Of a stretch of DNA of 64,000 nt, positions 30,628-39,106 are shown in pieces. The position numbers and the translations under genes were made by a program. Below the pieces are notes generated by a model. It was not told where the DNA came from. It saw nothing but the letters and a program-made list of their open reading frames with translations, and searched no databases. The stretch's first letter is position 1, and each line of letters opens with the position of its first letter. Location of the stretch: positions 496,001 through 560,000 of the forward strand of contig NZ_CP042427.1 in assembly GCF_009069125.1 (NCBI RefSeq). The letters are read 5' to 3'. This DNA is from Buchnera aphidicola (Aphis fabae) (GTDB lineage: Bacteria; Pseudomonadota; Gammaproteobacteria; Enterobacterales; Enterobacteriaceae).

Positions 30628-31662
30628 ATGAATCTTCCTTATATATATAATCATTACAGTGTAAAAAACATTATGTTTTTTGTACTTATAGCATCTATTC
30701 CAGCTATATTAACAGAATGCTATTTTTTTGGTGTAGTAGTATTAATACAAATCTTATTATTTATAATATTTTCTTTGCTATTTGAAATAATTATATTAAA
30801 AATACGTGGTAAAAATATTAAAAATAACATATTAGATAATTCATCAATCGTAACTGCAGTATTACTAGGTTTAAGTGTTCCTGCTACGTTAACTTGGTGG
30901 ATGATAATGTTTAGTTCTTTTTTTGCTATTGTTGTTGCGAAACATTTATATGGAGGATTAGGTCAAAATATATTTAATCCAGCTATGGTTGGTTATGCTG
31001 TACTACTTATATCTTTTCCTTTATATATGAGTGCTTGTTATAAGGAAAATACTAAGTTATTTTCTTTAGATGATGTAACAATTTCAATAAATAAAATTTT
31101 TTTTCAAACAAGTAAAAGTGACGTTTTTATAGATAACGATCCTGATATTTTTACAAAAGCAACTCCTTTAAATGATTTTAAAAATAAATCTCGTGCTTCT
31201 TATAATACCTCATTAGAAAATATAAGTCTAAAAAATAAAAAAATAATTATTTTTTCATCTTGGAATTATATTAATATAAGTTTTTTATTAGGTGGTTTTT
31301 TTTTATTATATAAAAAAATTATTTGTTGGCGTATTCCATTTAGTTTTTTATTTTCTTTGTTTATTTTTTCGACTATTAACTATTTTTTTTCAACTAATCT
31401 TATTGTATGTCCATTGTTTCATTTTTTTTCTGGTGGAACAATGATATGTGCTTTTTTTATTTCTACTGATCCAGTTACAACTTCTTATAGTAATATAGGG
31501 AAAATAATTTTTGGTTTAATAATTGGGTTTTTAGTGTATATAATTCGAAATTACAGCGATTATCCAGATGGAATAGCTTTTTCAGTTTTATTTGGAAATA
31601 TGATAGTTCCATTAATAGATGATTTTTTAAAAACATCTGGATATGGACATAAAAAAATATGA
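30628..31662 (+). CDS. rsxD: Electron transport complex subunit RsxD (RnfD)
   Basis: Membrane subunit with a covalently bound flavin. The 344 aa (E. coli 352) predict about nine or ten helices. The Thr of F-S-G-G-T-M near residue 270 is the likely FMN attachment site, and the conserved segments N-P-A-M-V-G-Y-A and A-F-F-I-S-T-D-P-V-T are present. A charged hydrophilic loop (about residues 150-200) separates the helices, as in the family. Its stop overlaps the rsxG start in an ATGA arrangement. Confidence 0.95.
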   Translation: MNLPYIYNHYSVKNIMFFVLIASIPAILTECYFFGVVVLIQILLFIIFSLLFEIIILKIRGKNIKNNILDNSSIVTAVLLGLSVPATLTWWMIMFSSFFAIVVAKHLYGGLGQNIFNPAMVGYAVLLISFPLYMSACYKENTKLFSLDDVTISINKIFFQTSKSDVFIDNDPDIFTKATPLNDFKNKSRASYNTSLENISLKNKKIIIFSSWNYINISFLLGGFFLLYKKIICWRIPFSFLFSLFIFSTINYFFSTNLIVCPLFHFFSGGTMICAFFISTDPVTTSYSNIGKIIFGLIIGFLVYIIRNYSDYPDGIAFSVLFGNMIVPLIDDFLKTSGYGHKKI

Positions 31663-32273
31663 AATATTTGAAAAAAATATTAAAAAATTCATTTATAATG
31701 AGTTTTTTTTCTGTTTTATCTTTATGTATTGTTGGATATATAAATTATATTACAAAAAACCAAATAAAAAATCAAAAAGAAGAAGAAAAAAAAATATTTA
31801 TTCAGCAGGTAATACCTTATAGTATTTATAATTCCTATGAAAAAAAAAAATATTTAGTAGAGAACGAATTATTAGGAGATTTAAAAAAACATAATTTATG
31901 GTTGTTATTTCAAGATAAAATAGCAAAAGTTGCTATTGTTGAAAGTACAGCTCCAGATGGATATTCTGGTTCAATCTATATGTTAGTAGCTGCATATTTA
32001 AATGGAAAAATTATTGGTGTCAGAGTTTTATCTCATAAAGAAACTCCTGGCATTGGAGATAAAATCGATATATCTATTTCTAATTGGATTACTAAATTTA
32101 AAGATTTAAGTGTGATTAATGAACAAGACAATCATGTATTATTAAAAAAATATGGTGGTCAAATCGATCAATTTACAGGTGCAACTATTACACCTCAGGC
32201 AGTAACTAATGCTATAAAAAGAACGGTAATTTTTATCAAGAGAATACCATTAATATTTTCTTTAAAGAGATAA
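31659..32273 (+). CDS. rsxG: Electron transport complex subunit RsxG (RnfG)
   Basis: A periplasm-facing flavoprotein subunit with an N-terminal membrane anchor (about residues 10-30). The 204 aa match E. coli (206). The FMN-phosphothreonine site is in Q-F-T-G-A-T-I-T-P near the end, and T-A-P-D-G-Y-S-G precedes it. An 11-A run at 31840-31850 encodes E-K-K-K in frame and is a likely slippage point. It overlaps rsxD by four bases and is five bases from rsxE. Confidence 0.95.
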   Translation: MKYLKKILKNSFIMSFFSVLSLCIVGYINYITKNQIKNQKEEEKKIFIQQVIPYSIYNSYEKKKYLVENELLGDLKKHNLWLLFQDKIAKVAIVESTAPDGYSGSIYMLVAAYLNGKIIGVRVLSHKETPGIGDKIDISISNWITKFKDLSVINEQDNHVLLKKYGGQIDQFTGATITPQAVTNAIKRTVIFIKRIPLIFSLKR

Positions 32274-32278
32274 AATAT

Positions 32279-32956
32279 ATGAAATGGAATGATTTTTTTA
32301 AGAAAAGATTATGGTCTAATAATTCTTCTTTAGTTCAACTTTTAGGTTTGTGCCCAGTTTTAGCAATGACTACAAATGTAGTAAATGCAATAGGATTAGG
32401 AATTGCTACAACATTTATTTTAACTATTACAAATAGTATTATTTCTATATTTAAATATGTGATACCTAAAAATATCAGAATTCCTATTTTTATGTTAATT
32501 GTTTCTTCAACAGTCACTTGTATCGAAATGATATTGCATGCATATCAATTTAATTTATATAAATCATTAGGGGTTTTTATTCCTCTAATAGTAACTAATT
32601 GTATTGTAATTGGTCGAGCAGAATCTATAGCTTATAAAAGTTCTGTTTTAGTTGCTTTTTTTGACGGATTATTGACAGGATTGGGGTCAACATTAGCAAT
32701 GTTTTTTATAGGTTCAATACGAGAGATATTAGGTCATGGTACCTTTTTATTTGGAATTAATAAAATTTTTAATACTTTAGGAGCAAATTATTTTTTTACA
32801 ATATTAAGTAAAAATATAATAATTTTAGCAGAATCTTCTCCAGGAGGATTTTTAGTATTAGGTTTTTTAATTGCTTTTAAAAATTTTTTAGATAAGAATA
32901 AAATAAAAAAGAAAAAAAAATGTTTAAAATGTATTTATTCAAATTTTAGAAAATAA
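32279..32956 (+). CDS. rsxE: Electron transport complex subunit RsxE (RnfE)
   Basis: Membrane subunit homologous to RsxA. It repeats the L-L-G-L-C-P-V-L-A and [11 protein letters not shown] segments, each with a cysteine for the shared intramembrane cluster. The 225 aa match E. coli (231) and predict six helices. The tail is strongly basic. With RsxA, B, C, D and G it completes the six-subunit Rnf-type oxidoreductase, which couples NADH-ferredoxin electron transfer to ion movement in other bacteria. Confidence 0.95.
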   Translation: MKWNDFFKKRLWSNNSSLVQLLGLCPVLAMTTNVVNAIGLGIATTFILTITNSIISIFKYVIPKNIRIPIFMLIVSSTVTCIEMILHAYQFNLYKSLGVFIPLIVTNCIVIGRAESIAYKSSVLVAFFDGLLTGLGSTLAMFFIGSIREILGHGTFLFGINKIFNTLGANYFFTILSKNIIILAESSPGGFLVLGFLIAFKNFLDKNKIKKKKKCLKCIYSNFRK

Positions 32957-32965
32957 TATAACAGT

Positions 32966-33601
32966 ATGAATAAAAAAAAACGTTATGAAATTTTATCATT
33001 ATTTCATGTAAATGAACCAAATCCTATGATAGAATTATTTTTTTCATCAGATTTTGAATTATTAATATCGTTAATATTATCTGCTCAATCAACTGATAAA
33101 ACAGTAAATAAAATAACTTTTATTTTATTTAAAATTGCTAATACCCCTGAAGGTATTTTACAATTAGGTATAGAGAAATTAAAATATTATATTAAAAGTG
33201 TTGGTTTATATAACACTAAAGCTAAATATATTATTCAAACATCTTTTTTACTATTTAATAAATATAATAATAAAATTCCTAAGAATCGTATTGAACTAGA
33301 GTCTTTACCTGGGGTGGGTAGAAAAACAGCAAATATTATTTTAAATGTATTATTTAACAAAAAAACTATTGCGGTAGATACACATGTTTTTCGAGTTTCC
33401 AATCGTACTGGTTTTGCTACAGGAAAAAATGTAATAAAAGTTGAAAAAAAATTAATGAAAGTTGTGCCATCTGTGTTTAAAAAAAATATTCATTTTTGGT
33501 TTGTTTATCATGGACGTTATATTTGTAAAGCAAGAAAACAAAAATGTAATATTTGTTTGATAAGCAAATTTTGTGAATTTATTAATAATGAATCTATATA
33601 A
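32966..33601 (+). CDS. nth: Endonuclease III
   Basis: Nth is a base-excision glycosylase/AP lyase that removes oxidised pyrimidines. The 211 aa equal E. coli, and the catalytic K120 (in the helix-hairpin-helix L-P-G-V-G-R-K-T-A) and D138 (V-D-T-H) sit at the same numbers. The C-terminal 4Fe-4S loop has C-x6-C-x2-C-x5-C. It starts nine bases after rsxE, the same rsx-nth fusion of operons as E. coli. In a repair-poor genome it is one of two repair enzymes visible here (with nfo). Confidence 0.97.
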   Translation: MNKKKRYEILSLFHVNEPNPMIELFFSSDFELLISLILSAQSTDKTVNKITFILFKIANTPEGILQLGIEKLKYYIKSVGLYNTKAKYIIQTSFLLFNKYNNKIPKNRIELESLPGVGRKTANIILNVLFNKKTIAVDTHVFRVSNRTGFATGKNVIKVEKKLMKVVPSVFKKNIHFWFVYHGRYICKARKQKCNICLISKFCEFINNESI

Positions 33602-33616
33602 TATATGAATATATAA

Positions 33617-35614
33617 GTGATTATTGTAGACGTGATTTTGCCTTTTCCAATTAGAGTATATTTTAGCTATATACTTCCATATTCAATGACTCCTATAATT
33701 GGTGGACGTGTTGTAGTACCTTTTCATTCAAAAGATACTATAGGAATTATTGTGGCGATTCATCAAAAAAAAAATATAAATAACTTAAATTTTAAATTTG
33801 TGAAATATATAATTGACCATCAACCAATTATAAATATTTCATTATTAAATATTTTAATGTGGTTGAGTAAGTATTATCATTATCCTATAGGAAGTATATT
33901 GTTTTTCATTTTACCAAATATTTTAAAATCTAGAGAAATAGATGAAAATAACAATAAAGTTTGTTTTAAAATAAATACGAATGAAATTAATCAATTTAAA
34001 ATTAATAAAAAGTTTTTTTTAAGTGAACAAATTTTATTAAAGATAAATAAAATTTTAATGAAAAATTCCTTTAAATTTTGGTTAATATCTGAAATTAATT
34101 TATATATAAAAATTAAATTTTATTTAGGATTATTTCAAAAAATTTTAAAGGAAAATTTACAAATTTTAATTGTTGTTCCTTTTATAAAAGATATATATAG
34201 AACGTTGTTTTTTTTAAAAAAATATTTTCATGTGCCAATTGATATTGTTCATTCTAAATTAAGTGACAAAATATTTTTTCATATATGGATGGAAACTAAA
34301 AATGGAAAAAATTCTATTGTTATAGGAACAAAAAAAAGTATTTTTTTTCCTTTTTTAAAATTAGGTTTAATCGTTATTTTTGAAGAACATAGTTTAATTT
34401 ATAAAAATATAGATAAATTTAAATGTAATATTAGAGATATATCGATATTAAGAGCATATAAAGAAAATATACCTATTATTTTAGATTCAAATACACCTTC
34501 TTTAAAAACATTATATAATGTTATTAATAAAAAAATTTTTTGGATAAATTTTCATCAAAATCATACTTCTTTAATTTTAAAAAATAAAATTATTGATTTA
34601 AAAAAAGAAAGAAGAAGTACTGGCTTATCAGATACTTTAATTAATAAAATTTTTGAAAATATAAAAAAAAAATTTTCAGTTTTATTAATTTTTAATCCAT
34701 CTGATTTGATTTTTTTAAGTCTAATTTGCAATAATTGTAATTGGATTCCTAAATGTGATATTTGCAATGAGTATTATGAAGTTAGTAAATACAATAATAC
34801 TGCATTTTGTAGGCATTGTTTAATTCATTATAAAAAACCTTTATTTTGCTATAATTGTAATTTTTTTCCATTAACTAAATTTAATTTTGGTATAAAAAAA
34901 ATAAAACAAAATATAAAAAAAATATTTCCTAATATACCGATATTATTTTTATTAAACTTAAAAGATATTACAATAAAAAAATTAAATTTAAATATTTCTA
35001 GTTTTTCTATTTTACATTCTGGAATTATTATTACTACAGAAAAAATAGTTCAAAATTATTATTTTCCTAATGTACGATTAATTGGTTTGATTAATATTGA
35101 CTGTTATTTTTTTTCTTTGAAGTTTAATAACACTGAATATTTTGCTCAATTTTATTTTAATCTTGTTAATTTGATACAAAAAAATTCAAAATTTTTAAAT
35201 ATATTTATACAAACATCAATTCCTAATAATAAAGATTTAATTAACATATGTAATCAAAAATATTTATTTTATGCTCGTCAAATATTAATTATAAGAAAAA
35301 AATTTTTATTACCTCCATGGAATTTTCAAGTAGTTTTATATTGTCAAAGTAAAAGTCTTAAAAAAAGTTTTATTTTTTTAAAATTTATATATGTTTTTTT
35401 AAAAAAACAATCTAAAAAAAATAATATCTTATTATGGTTTGTAGGTCCTGAACCTGTTTTTTTTACACCTCAAAAAAAATATATTTATAAATTATTAATA
35501 CAATGTTCTTCACGTGTTTATTTGCAAAAAATATTACGAACATCACTTGAAATTTCAAAATATTTTTCTATTTTTAATGATATTAAATGGTTTTTAAATT
35601 TTGATATGAATTAA
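33617..35614 (+). CDS. priA: PriA primosome protein with degenerate helicase motifs
   Basis: PriA recognises stalled forks and loads the primosome. The N-terminal 3'-DNA-binding domain is well kept (V-I-L-P-F-P near 6-11, Y-Y-H-Y-P-I-G at 86-92), as are eight zinc-ribbon cysteines (371, 374, 380, 383, 398, 401, 411, 414) and the C-terminal L-P-P-W segment. The ATPase is broken. The Walker A position (about 158-168) reads S-E-I-N-L-Y-I-K-I instead of a G-x-x-G-x-G-K-T loop. Walker B is F-E-E-H (255-258) instead of D-E-E-H. The G-T-Q-M-x-x-K-G-H and Q-V-x-G-R-A-G-R motifs are unrecognisable. The frame is uninterrupted at 665 aa (E. coli 732). The start is GTG. Confidence 0.88.
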   Translation: MIIVDVILPFPIRVYFSYILPYSMTPIIGGRVVVPFHSKDTIGIIVAIHQKKNINNLNFKFVKYIIDHQPIINISLLNILMWLSKYYHYPIGSILFFILPNILKSREIDENNNKVCFKINTNEINQFKINKKFFLSEQILLKINKILMKNSFKFWLISEINLYIKIKFYLGLFQKILKENLQILIVVPFIKDIYRTLFFLKKYFHVPIDIVHSKLSDKIFFHIWMETKNGKNSIVIGTKKSIFFPFLKLGLIVIFEEHSLIYKNIDKFKCNIRDISILRAYKENIPIILDSNTPSLKTLYNVINKKIFWINFHQNHTSLILKNKIIDLKKERRSTGLSDTLINKIFENIKKKFSVLLIFNPSDLIFLSLICNNCNWIPKCDICNEYYEVSKYNNTAFCRHCLIHYKKPLFCYNCNFFPLTKFNFGIKKIKQNIKKIFPNIPILFLLNLKDITIKKLNLNISSFSILHSGIIITTEKIVQNYYFPNVRLIGLINIDCYFFSLKFNNTEYFAQFYFNLVNLIQKNSKFLNIFIQTSIPNNKDLINICNQKYLFYARQILIIRKKFLLPPWNFQVVLYCQSKSLKKSFIFLKFIYVFLKKQSKKNNILLWFVGPEPVFFTPQKKYIYKLLIQCSSRVYLQKILRTSLEISKYFSIFNDIKWFLNFDMN

Positions 35615-35716
35615 TTTTAATAAAATAAAAACTTTATATATCTTATTTATTGAAGTTTAAAATAAATTAGCATAAAATATTTAAATAACTTAAGTGTTTA
35701 TTTGAAAAGGTTTTGA

Positions 35717-36991
35717 ATGAATCATGTTAATTTAGTTGATGAATTAAGACAACGCAATTTAATATCTCATGTTACAAATGAAAGTATGTTAAAAAAAAAT
35801 ATTGAGAATAATTCTATTTCACTTTATTGCGGATTTGATCCTACTGAAGAAAGCTTACATGTAGGTCATCTTTTACCCTTAATTACTCTTAAAAGATTTC
35901 AAATGCAAGGTCATATACCTGTTATTTTAATTGGAGGTGCTACAAGTCTTATTGGTGATCCTAGTTTTAAAGAAAAAGAACGTTTATTAAATTTTGATAA
36001 TAAAATTGATATATGGTCAATAAAAATAAGTAAACAAATATCTTCTTTTTTGGATATTAATTCTAGTATGAATCGTGCAATTATATTAAATAATAAAAAG
36101 TGGTTTGAAAAGATTAACATCTTGTCATTTCTACGTGATGTTGGTAAACATTTTTCAATTAATACTATGATTAATAGAGAAGCAGTAAAGCAACGTATTA
36201 AAAGATCAGATCAAGGTATTTCTTTTACAGAGTTTTCATATAATTTATTACAGGCATATGATTTTTTTATATTAAATAAAAAAAAACAAGTATCTCTTCA
36301 AATTGGTGGATCAGATCAATGGGGAAATATTTCTGCAGGTATGCACTTAATAAATCGAATTTCTAAAAAAGAAGTTTATGGTTTAACATTGCCTTTGCTT
36401 GTACAATCTAATGGTATTAAATTTGGTAAAACAGAATCTGGAACTATTTGGTTAGATTCTAAAAAAACAACTCCTTATAAGTTTTATCAGTTTTGGAAAA
36501 ATATAGAAGATTCTAATGTTTATAGTTTTTTAAAATTATTTACTTTTTTAGATTGTAATGAAATTAATAAAAGAGAAATAAACAAATATAAAAATAATCA
36601 AATTATTAATGATAAATCTTATTTATCTAAATATATGACTCGTTTAGTACATGGTGAAGAAAATTTATTAGCAGCAGAAAGAATTACAGACATTCTTTTT
36701 TTAAAGAATATACACGAGATCAAAAAATCTGATTTACAACAACTGAAAAAAGATGGAATACCTTCTATTGAAGTATATCAAATAAAAGATTTACAAGAAG
36801 CATTAGTATTATGCTCACTAGCTCAATCTCGAACACAAGCAAAAAACATGATAATATCTAATTCTATATCTATTAATACTAATAAAATTATAAATAAAAA
36901 TCATGTTTTTCATGATAATGATAAATTATTCAATCAATTTACTTTAATTTCAAGGGGAAAAAAAAATCATTGCCTTATAGATTGGAAATAA
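35717..36991 (+). CDS. tyrS: Tyrosyl-tRNA synthetase
   Basis: Class I synthetase for tRNA-Tyr, a homodimer. The 424 aa equal E. coli. H-V-G-H at 48-51 and K-F-G-K-T-E near 235 are the two ATP-binding signatures. Y37 and the G-F-D-P-T segment form the tyrosine pocket, and the C-terminal 70 residues are the S4-like RNA-binding domain (S-R-T-Q-A-K-N). A good AAAAGG ribosome site precedes the ATG. It converges on sufA with a 30-base gap. Confidence 0.97.
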   Translation: MNHVNLVDELRQRNLISHVTNESMLKKNIENNSISLYCGFDPTEESLHVGHLLPLITLKRFQMQGHIPVILIGGATSLIGDPSFKEKERLLNFDNKIDIWSIKISKQISSFLDINSSMNRAIILNNKKWFEKINILSFLRDVGKHFSINTMINREAVKQRIKRSDQGISFTEFSYNLLQAYDFFILNKKKQVSLQIGGSDQWGNISAGMHLINRISKKEVYGLTLPLLVQSNGIKFGKTESGTIWLDSKKTTPYKFYQFWKNIEDSNVYSFLKLFTFLDCNEINKREINKYKNNQIINDKSYLSKYMTRLVHGEENLLAAERITDILFLKNIHEIKKSDLQQLKKDGIPSIEVYQIKDLQEALVLCSLAQSRTQAKNMIISNSISINTNKIINKNHVFHDNDKLFNQFTLISRGKKNHCLIDWK

Positions 36992-37021
36992 TTTATTTAT
37001 TAGTATGTATTCATTAAATTA

Positions 37022-37408
37022 TTAACTAATTGAAAAACTTTCGCCACAACCACAAAATTTTTCTAATTTAGGATTATAAAATTTAAATACTTTATTAATA
37101 TTGTGTTTTATAAAATCAATCTTAATACCATTTAAAAATGGAATATCTTTTTTAGAAATTTGTATTAGAATATTTTCATGAAAAAATATTATATTATCTT
37201 CTGTTTCTGATATTTTTTTGCTATTAATTAATTCCATTATATATCGAAAACCTGCGCATCCAGATTTTTTTATGCTTAATTTTATTCCCTTATTTTCTGT
37301 ATTAAGATTAATTAAAAATGATATTTGTTTGATAGCACTTTTAGTTATCTCAATTCCTTTCCATTTATATTGATTAAATAAATAAGTATTTTCTTGTTTT
37401 TTTTCCAT
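37022..37408 (-). CDS. sufA: A-type iron-sulfur carrier, SufA-like
   Basis: A-type carriers hand Fe-S clusters to target proteins. The three cluster cysteines are present: C51 in S-G-C-A-G-F, and C118 and C120 in C-G-C-G-E-S-F. The 128 aa resemble SufA more than IscA or ErpA, with Y-K-W-K-G-I-E-I-T before the core and V-F-K-F-Y-N-P-K near the end (E. coli SufA has FKFHNPK). The ydiK neighbour also fits the E. coli suf region. No other suf gene is in this window. It could serve the Fe-S proteins RsxB, RsxC and Nth; that is inference. Confidence 0.85.
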   Translation of the reverse strand: MEKKQENTYLFNQYKWKGIEITKSAIKQISFLINLNTENKGIKLSIKKSGCAGFRYIMELINSKKISETEDNIIFFHENILIQISKKDIPFLNGIKIDFIKHNINKVFKFYNPKLEKFCGCGESFSIS

Positions 37409-37603
37409 TTTTTTCTCTTTAATTACTTTTAATAAAAAAATATTCTTTAAATAATAATTTAGATTGATTTCGATACATCTTTAAAGCGTATTATTTTTTC
37501 TTTCATAATTTTTAAAAATTTAATGTTATAATTTTTTAATTATTTGTTACTCATCATTTATAATATCAAGATATTGATAAAAATATTGAGGTGAAACAAT
37601 TAT

Positions 37604-38698
37604 ATGCAAAATCCAAAAGAAAAAATGGATTTATCGCAGTTTATTTTATCATTAATATTTATTATTGCTATAAGCATTACAAGTTTTTTAATAATAAAAC
37701 CATTTATATTAGGATTTTCATGGGCTAGTACAATTGTAATTTCAACTTGGCCTCTTATGTTAAAAATACAAAAATTTTTAGGAGGTAGGCGTTTAATTGC
37801 TCTTATTAGTATGATTATTATTTTATTATTATTATTTATTATTCCAATAGTACTTTTAGTAAATAGTTTGGTTGCAACAAGTATTCCACTTATTCATTGG
37901 TTTAGTTCAAATTCCTTAGAATTTCCAGAATTAATTTGGCTTCAAGACATACCACTTATTGGAAAAAAAATTTTTATTAGCTATAAAGAATTATTAGATA
38001 GTGATGGAGCAGAATTAATTAAAGAAGTGAGACCATATATGGGTCGTACGACTGAATTTTTTATAATTCAAGCTAAAAATTTTGGATTGCTTGTTATACA
38101 TTTAACTTTAATGTTATTGTTTAGTATTGTACTTTATTGGAATGGTGAAAAAATTAGCAATACAATTCGTCAATTTGCATCTCGTATCAATTCTAAAAAT
38201 GGAGATGCTATTATTTTACTGACAGTTCGAGCTATTAGATCTGTTGCATTAGGAGTTGTAGTAACAGCTTTAATTCAAGCTTTCTTATCTGGGTTAGGTT
38301 TATTGGTTTCAGGTATTCCATATTGGACTTTATTAATGATTTTAATTGTTTTTTCTTGTTTGATTCAATTGGGTCCATTACCAATTTTAATACCATCTAT
38401 TATATGGCTTTATTGGCATAGTGATACTACATGCGGTACATTGTTATTAATTTGGAGTTGTTTTGTGTTTATATTAGATAATATACTTCGGCCTTTTTTT
38501 ATACGAATGGGTTCTGATTTACCAACTTTTTTAATTTTATTAGGTGTTATAGGTGGTTTAATAGCTTTTGGAATGATTGGATTGTTTATTGGGCCAGTCG
38601 CATTAGTAATATTGTATAGATTAACAATATCTTGGATATATGGCATCTCTATTAATTCATTTATTAATAATATAAATGTAAAATCTAAAATTAATTAA
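37604..38698 (+). CDS. ydiK: AI-2E family membrane protein YdiK
   Basis: Multispanning inner-membrane protein of the PerM/AI-2E transporter family, 364 aa (E. coli YdiK about 370). About eight helices are predicted: two pairs near the N terminus, a soluble stretch around 95-150, then a hydrophobic C-terminal half. That half carries G-L-I-A-F-G-M-I-G-L-F-I-G-P-V, which is typical of the family's end. The transported substrate is unknown for YdiK. It diverges from sufA over 195 bases, with a GAGGTG ribosome site. Its retention in a reduced genome points to a core membrane role. Confidence 0.88.
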   Translation: MQNPKEKMDLSQFILSLIFIIAISITSFLIIKPFILGFSWASTIVISTWPLMLKIQKFLGGRRLIALISMIIILLLLFIIPIVLLVNSLVATSIPLIHWFSSNSLEFPELIWLQDIPLIGKKIFISYKELLDSDGAELIKEVRPYMGRTTEFFIIQAKNFGLLVIHLTLMLLFSIVLYWNGEKISNTIRQFASRINSKNGDAIILLTVRAIRSVALGVVVTALIQAFLSGLGLLVSGIPYWTLLMILIVFSCLIQLGPLPILIPSIIWLYWHSDTTCGTLLLIWSCFVFILDNILRPFFIRMGSDLPTFLILLGVIGGLIAFGMIGLFIGPVALVILYRLTISWIYGISINSFINNINVKSKIN

Positions 38699-39106
38699 TA
38701 ATAAGTAAAATTAATAGTAATATAATTTTTAAATTTTAAGTTGTAAAAAAATATTAGTTAATTTAATCTAAAAAATAGAATAATTACTTTTAAAAAATAA
38801 ATAAAAAATTATGATATTATAAAAAATAATTTAATTATGTTTAATATTTACTGAACAGAATATTAATAATCTTGTATAATTGTATTATTTTTAGGATTTT
38901 ATCTTCATTTTATTTCCTATTTTAAGCTTTTTTTATTATGTTTAAAGTATACTATTATACTTCTTTTCTCTAAAAATATAATGTTTTCTTTAGTATTGAG
39001 TATGTGAGAAAATTTATTAGAGACAAGTTTATGATTAATGAGTTTATCGTGATTTGATCACATCTTGATATTCTTTTTAGAATAAAAAATTCATTTAGAG
39101 AATAAA
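38699..39106. other. 408-base intergenic region with the aroH leader
   Basis: No protein gene is seen. It holds a good promoter candidate (38852-38880), then about 220 bases of possible leader before aroH. Inside the leader are a hairpin AAGTATA/TATACTT (38945-38962) followed by a T-rich stretch, a second hairpin GTGAT/ATCAC (39049-39061) and a short ATTCT/AGAAT stem near the gene. E. coli has the small RNA RprA next to ydiK, but no similarity is evident here. Confidence 0.5.
38852..38880 (+). promoter_or_regulatory. Candidate aroH promoter
   Basis: TGAACA (four of six matches to the -35 consensus), exactly 17 bases, then a perfect TATAAT. It is about 227 bases before the aroH start. A+T richness makes chance matches common, so this rests on the spacing and the location. 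Confidence 0.4.

Noticed and set aside
39049-39061. GTGA-TTTGA-TCAC motif resembling a CRP site before aroH
   Set aside because: The spacer is five bases, not six, and CRP is not expected in this kind of reduced genome. It is better seen as a small hairpin.
38699-39106. Possible RprA small RNA next to ydiK, as in E. coli
   Set aside because: No stretch resembles the E. coli RprA sequence or its terminator. Gene order alone is not enough.
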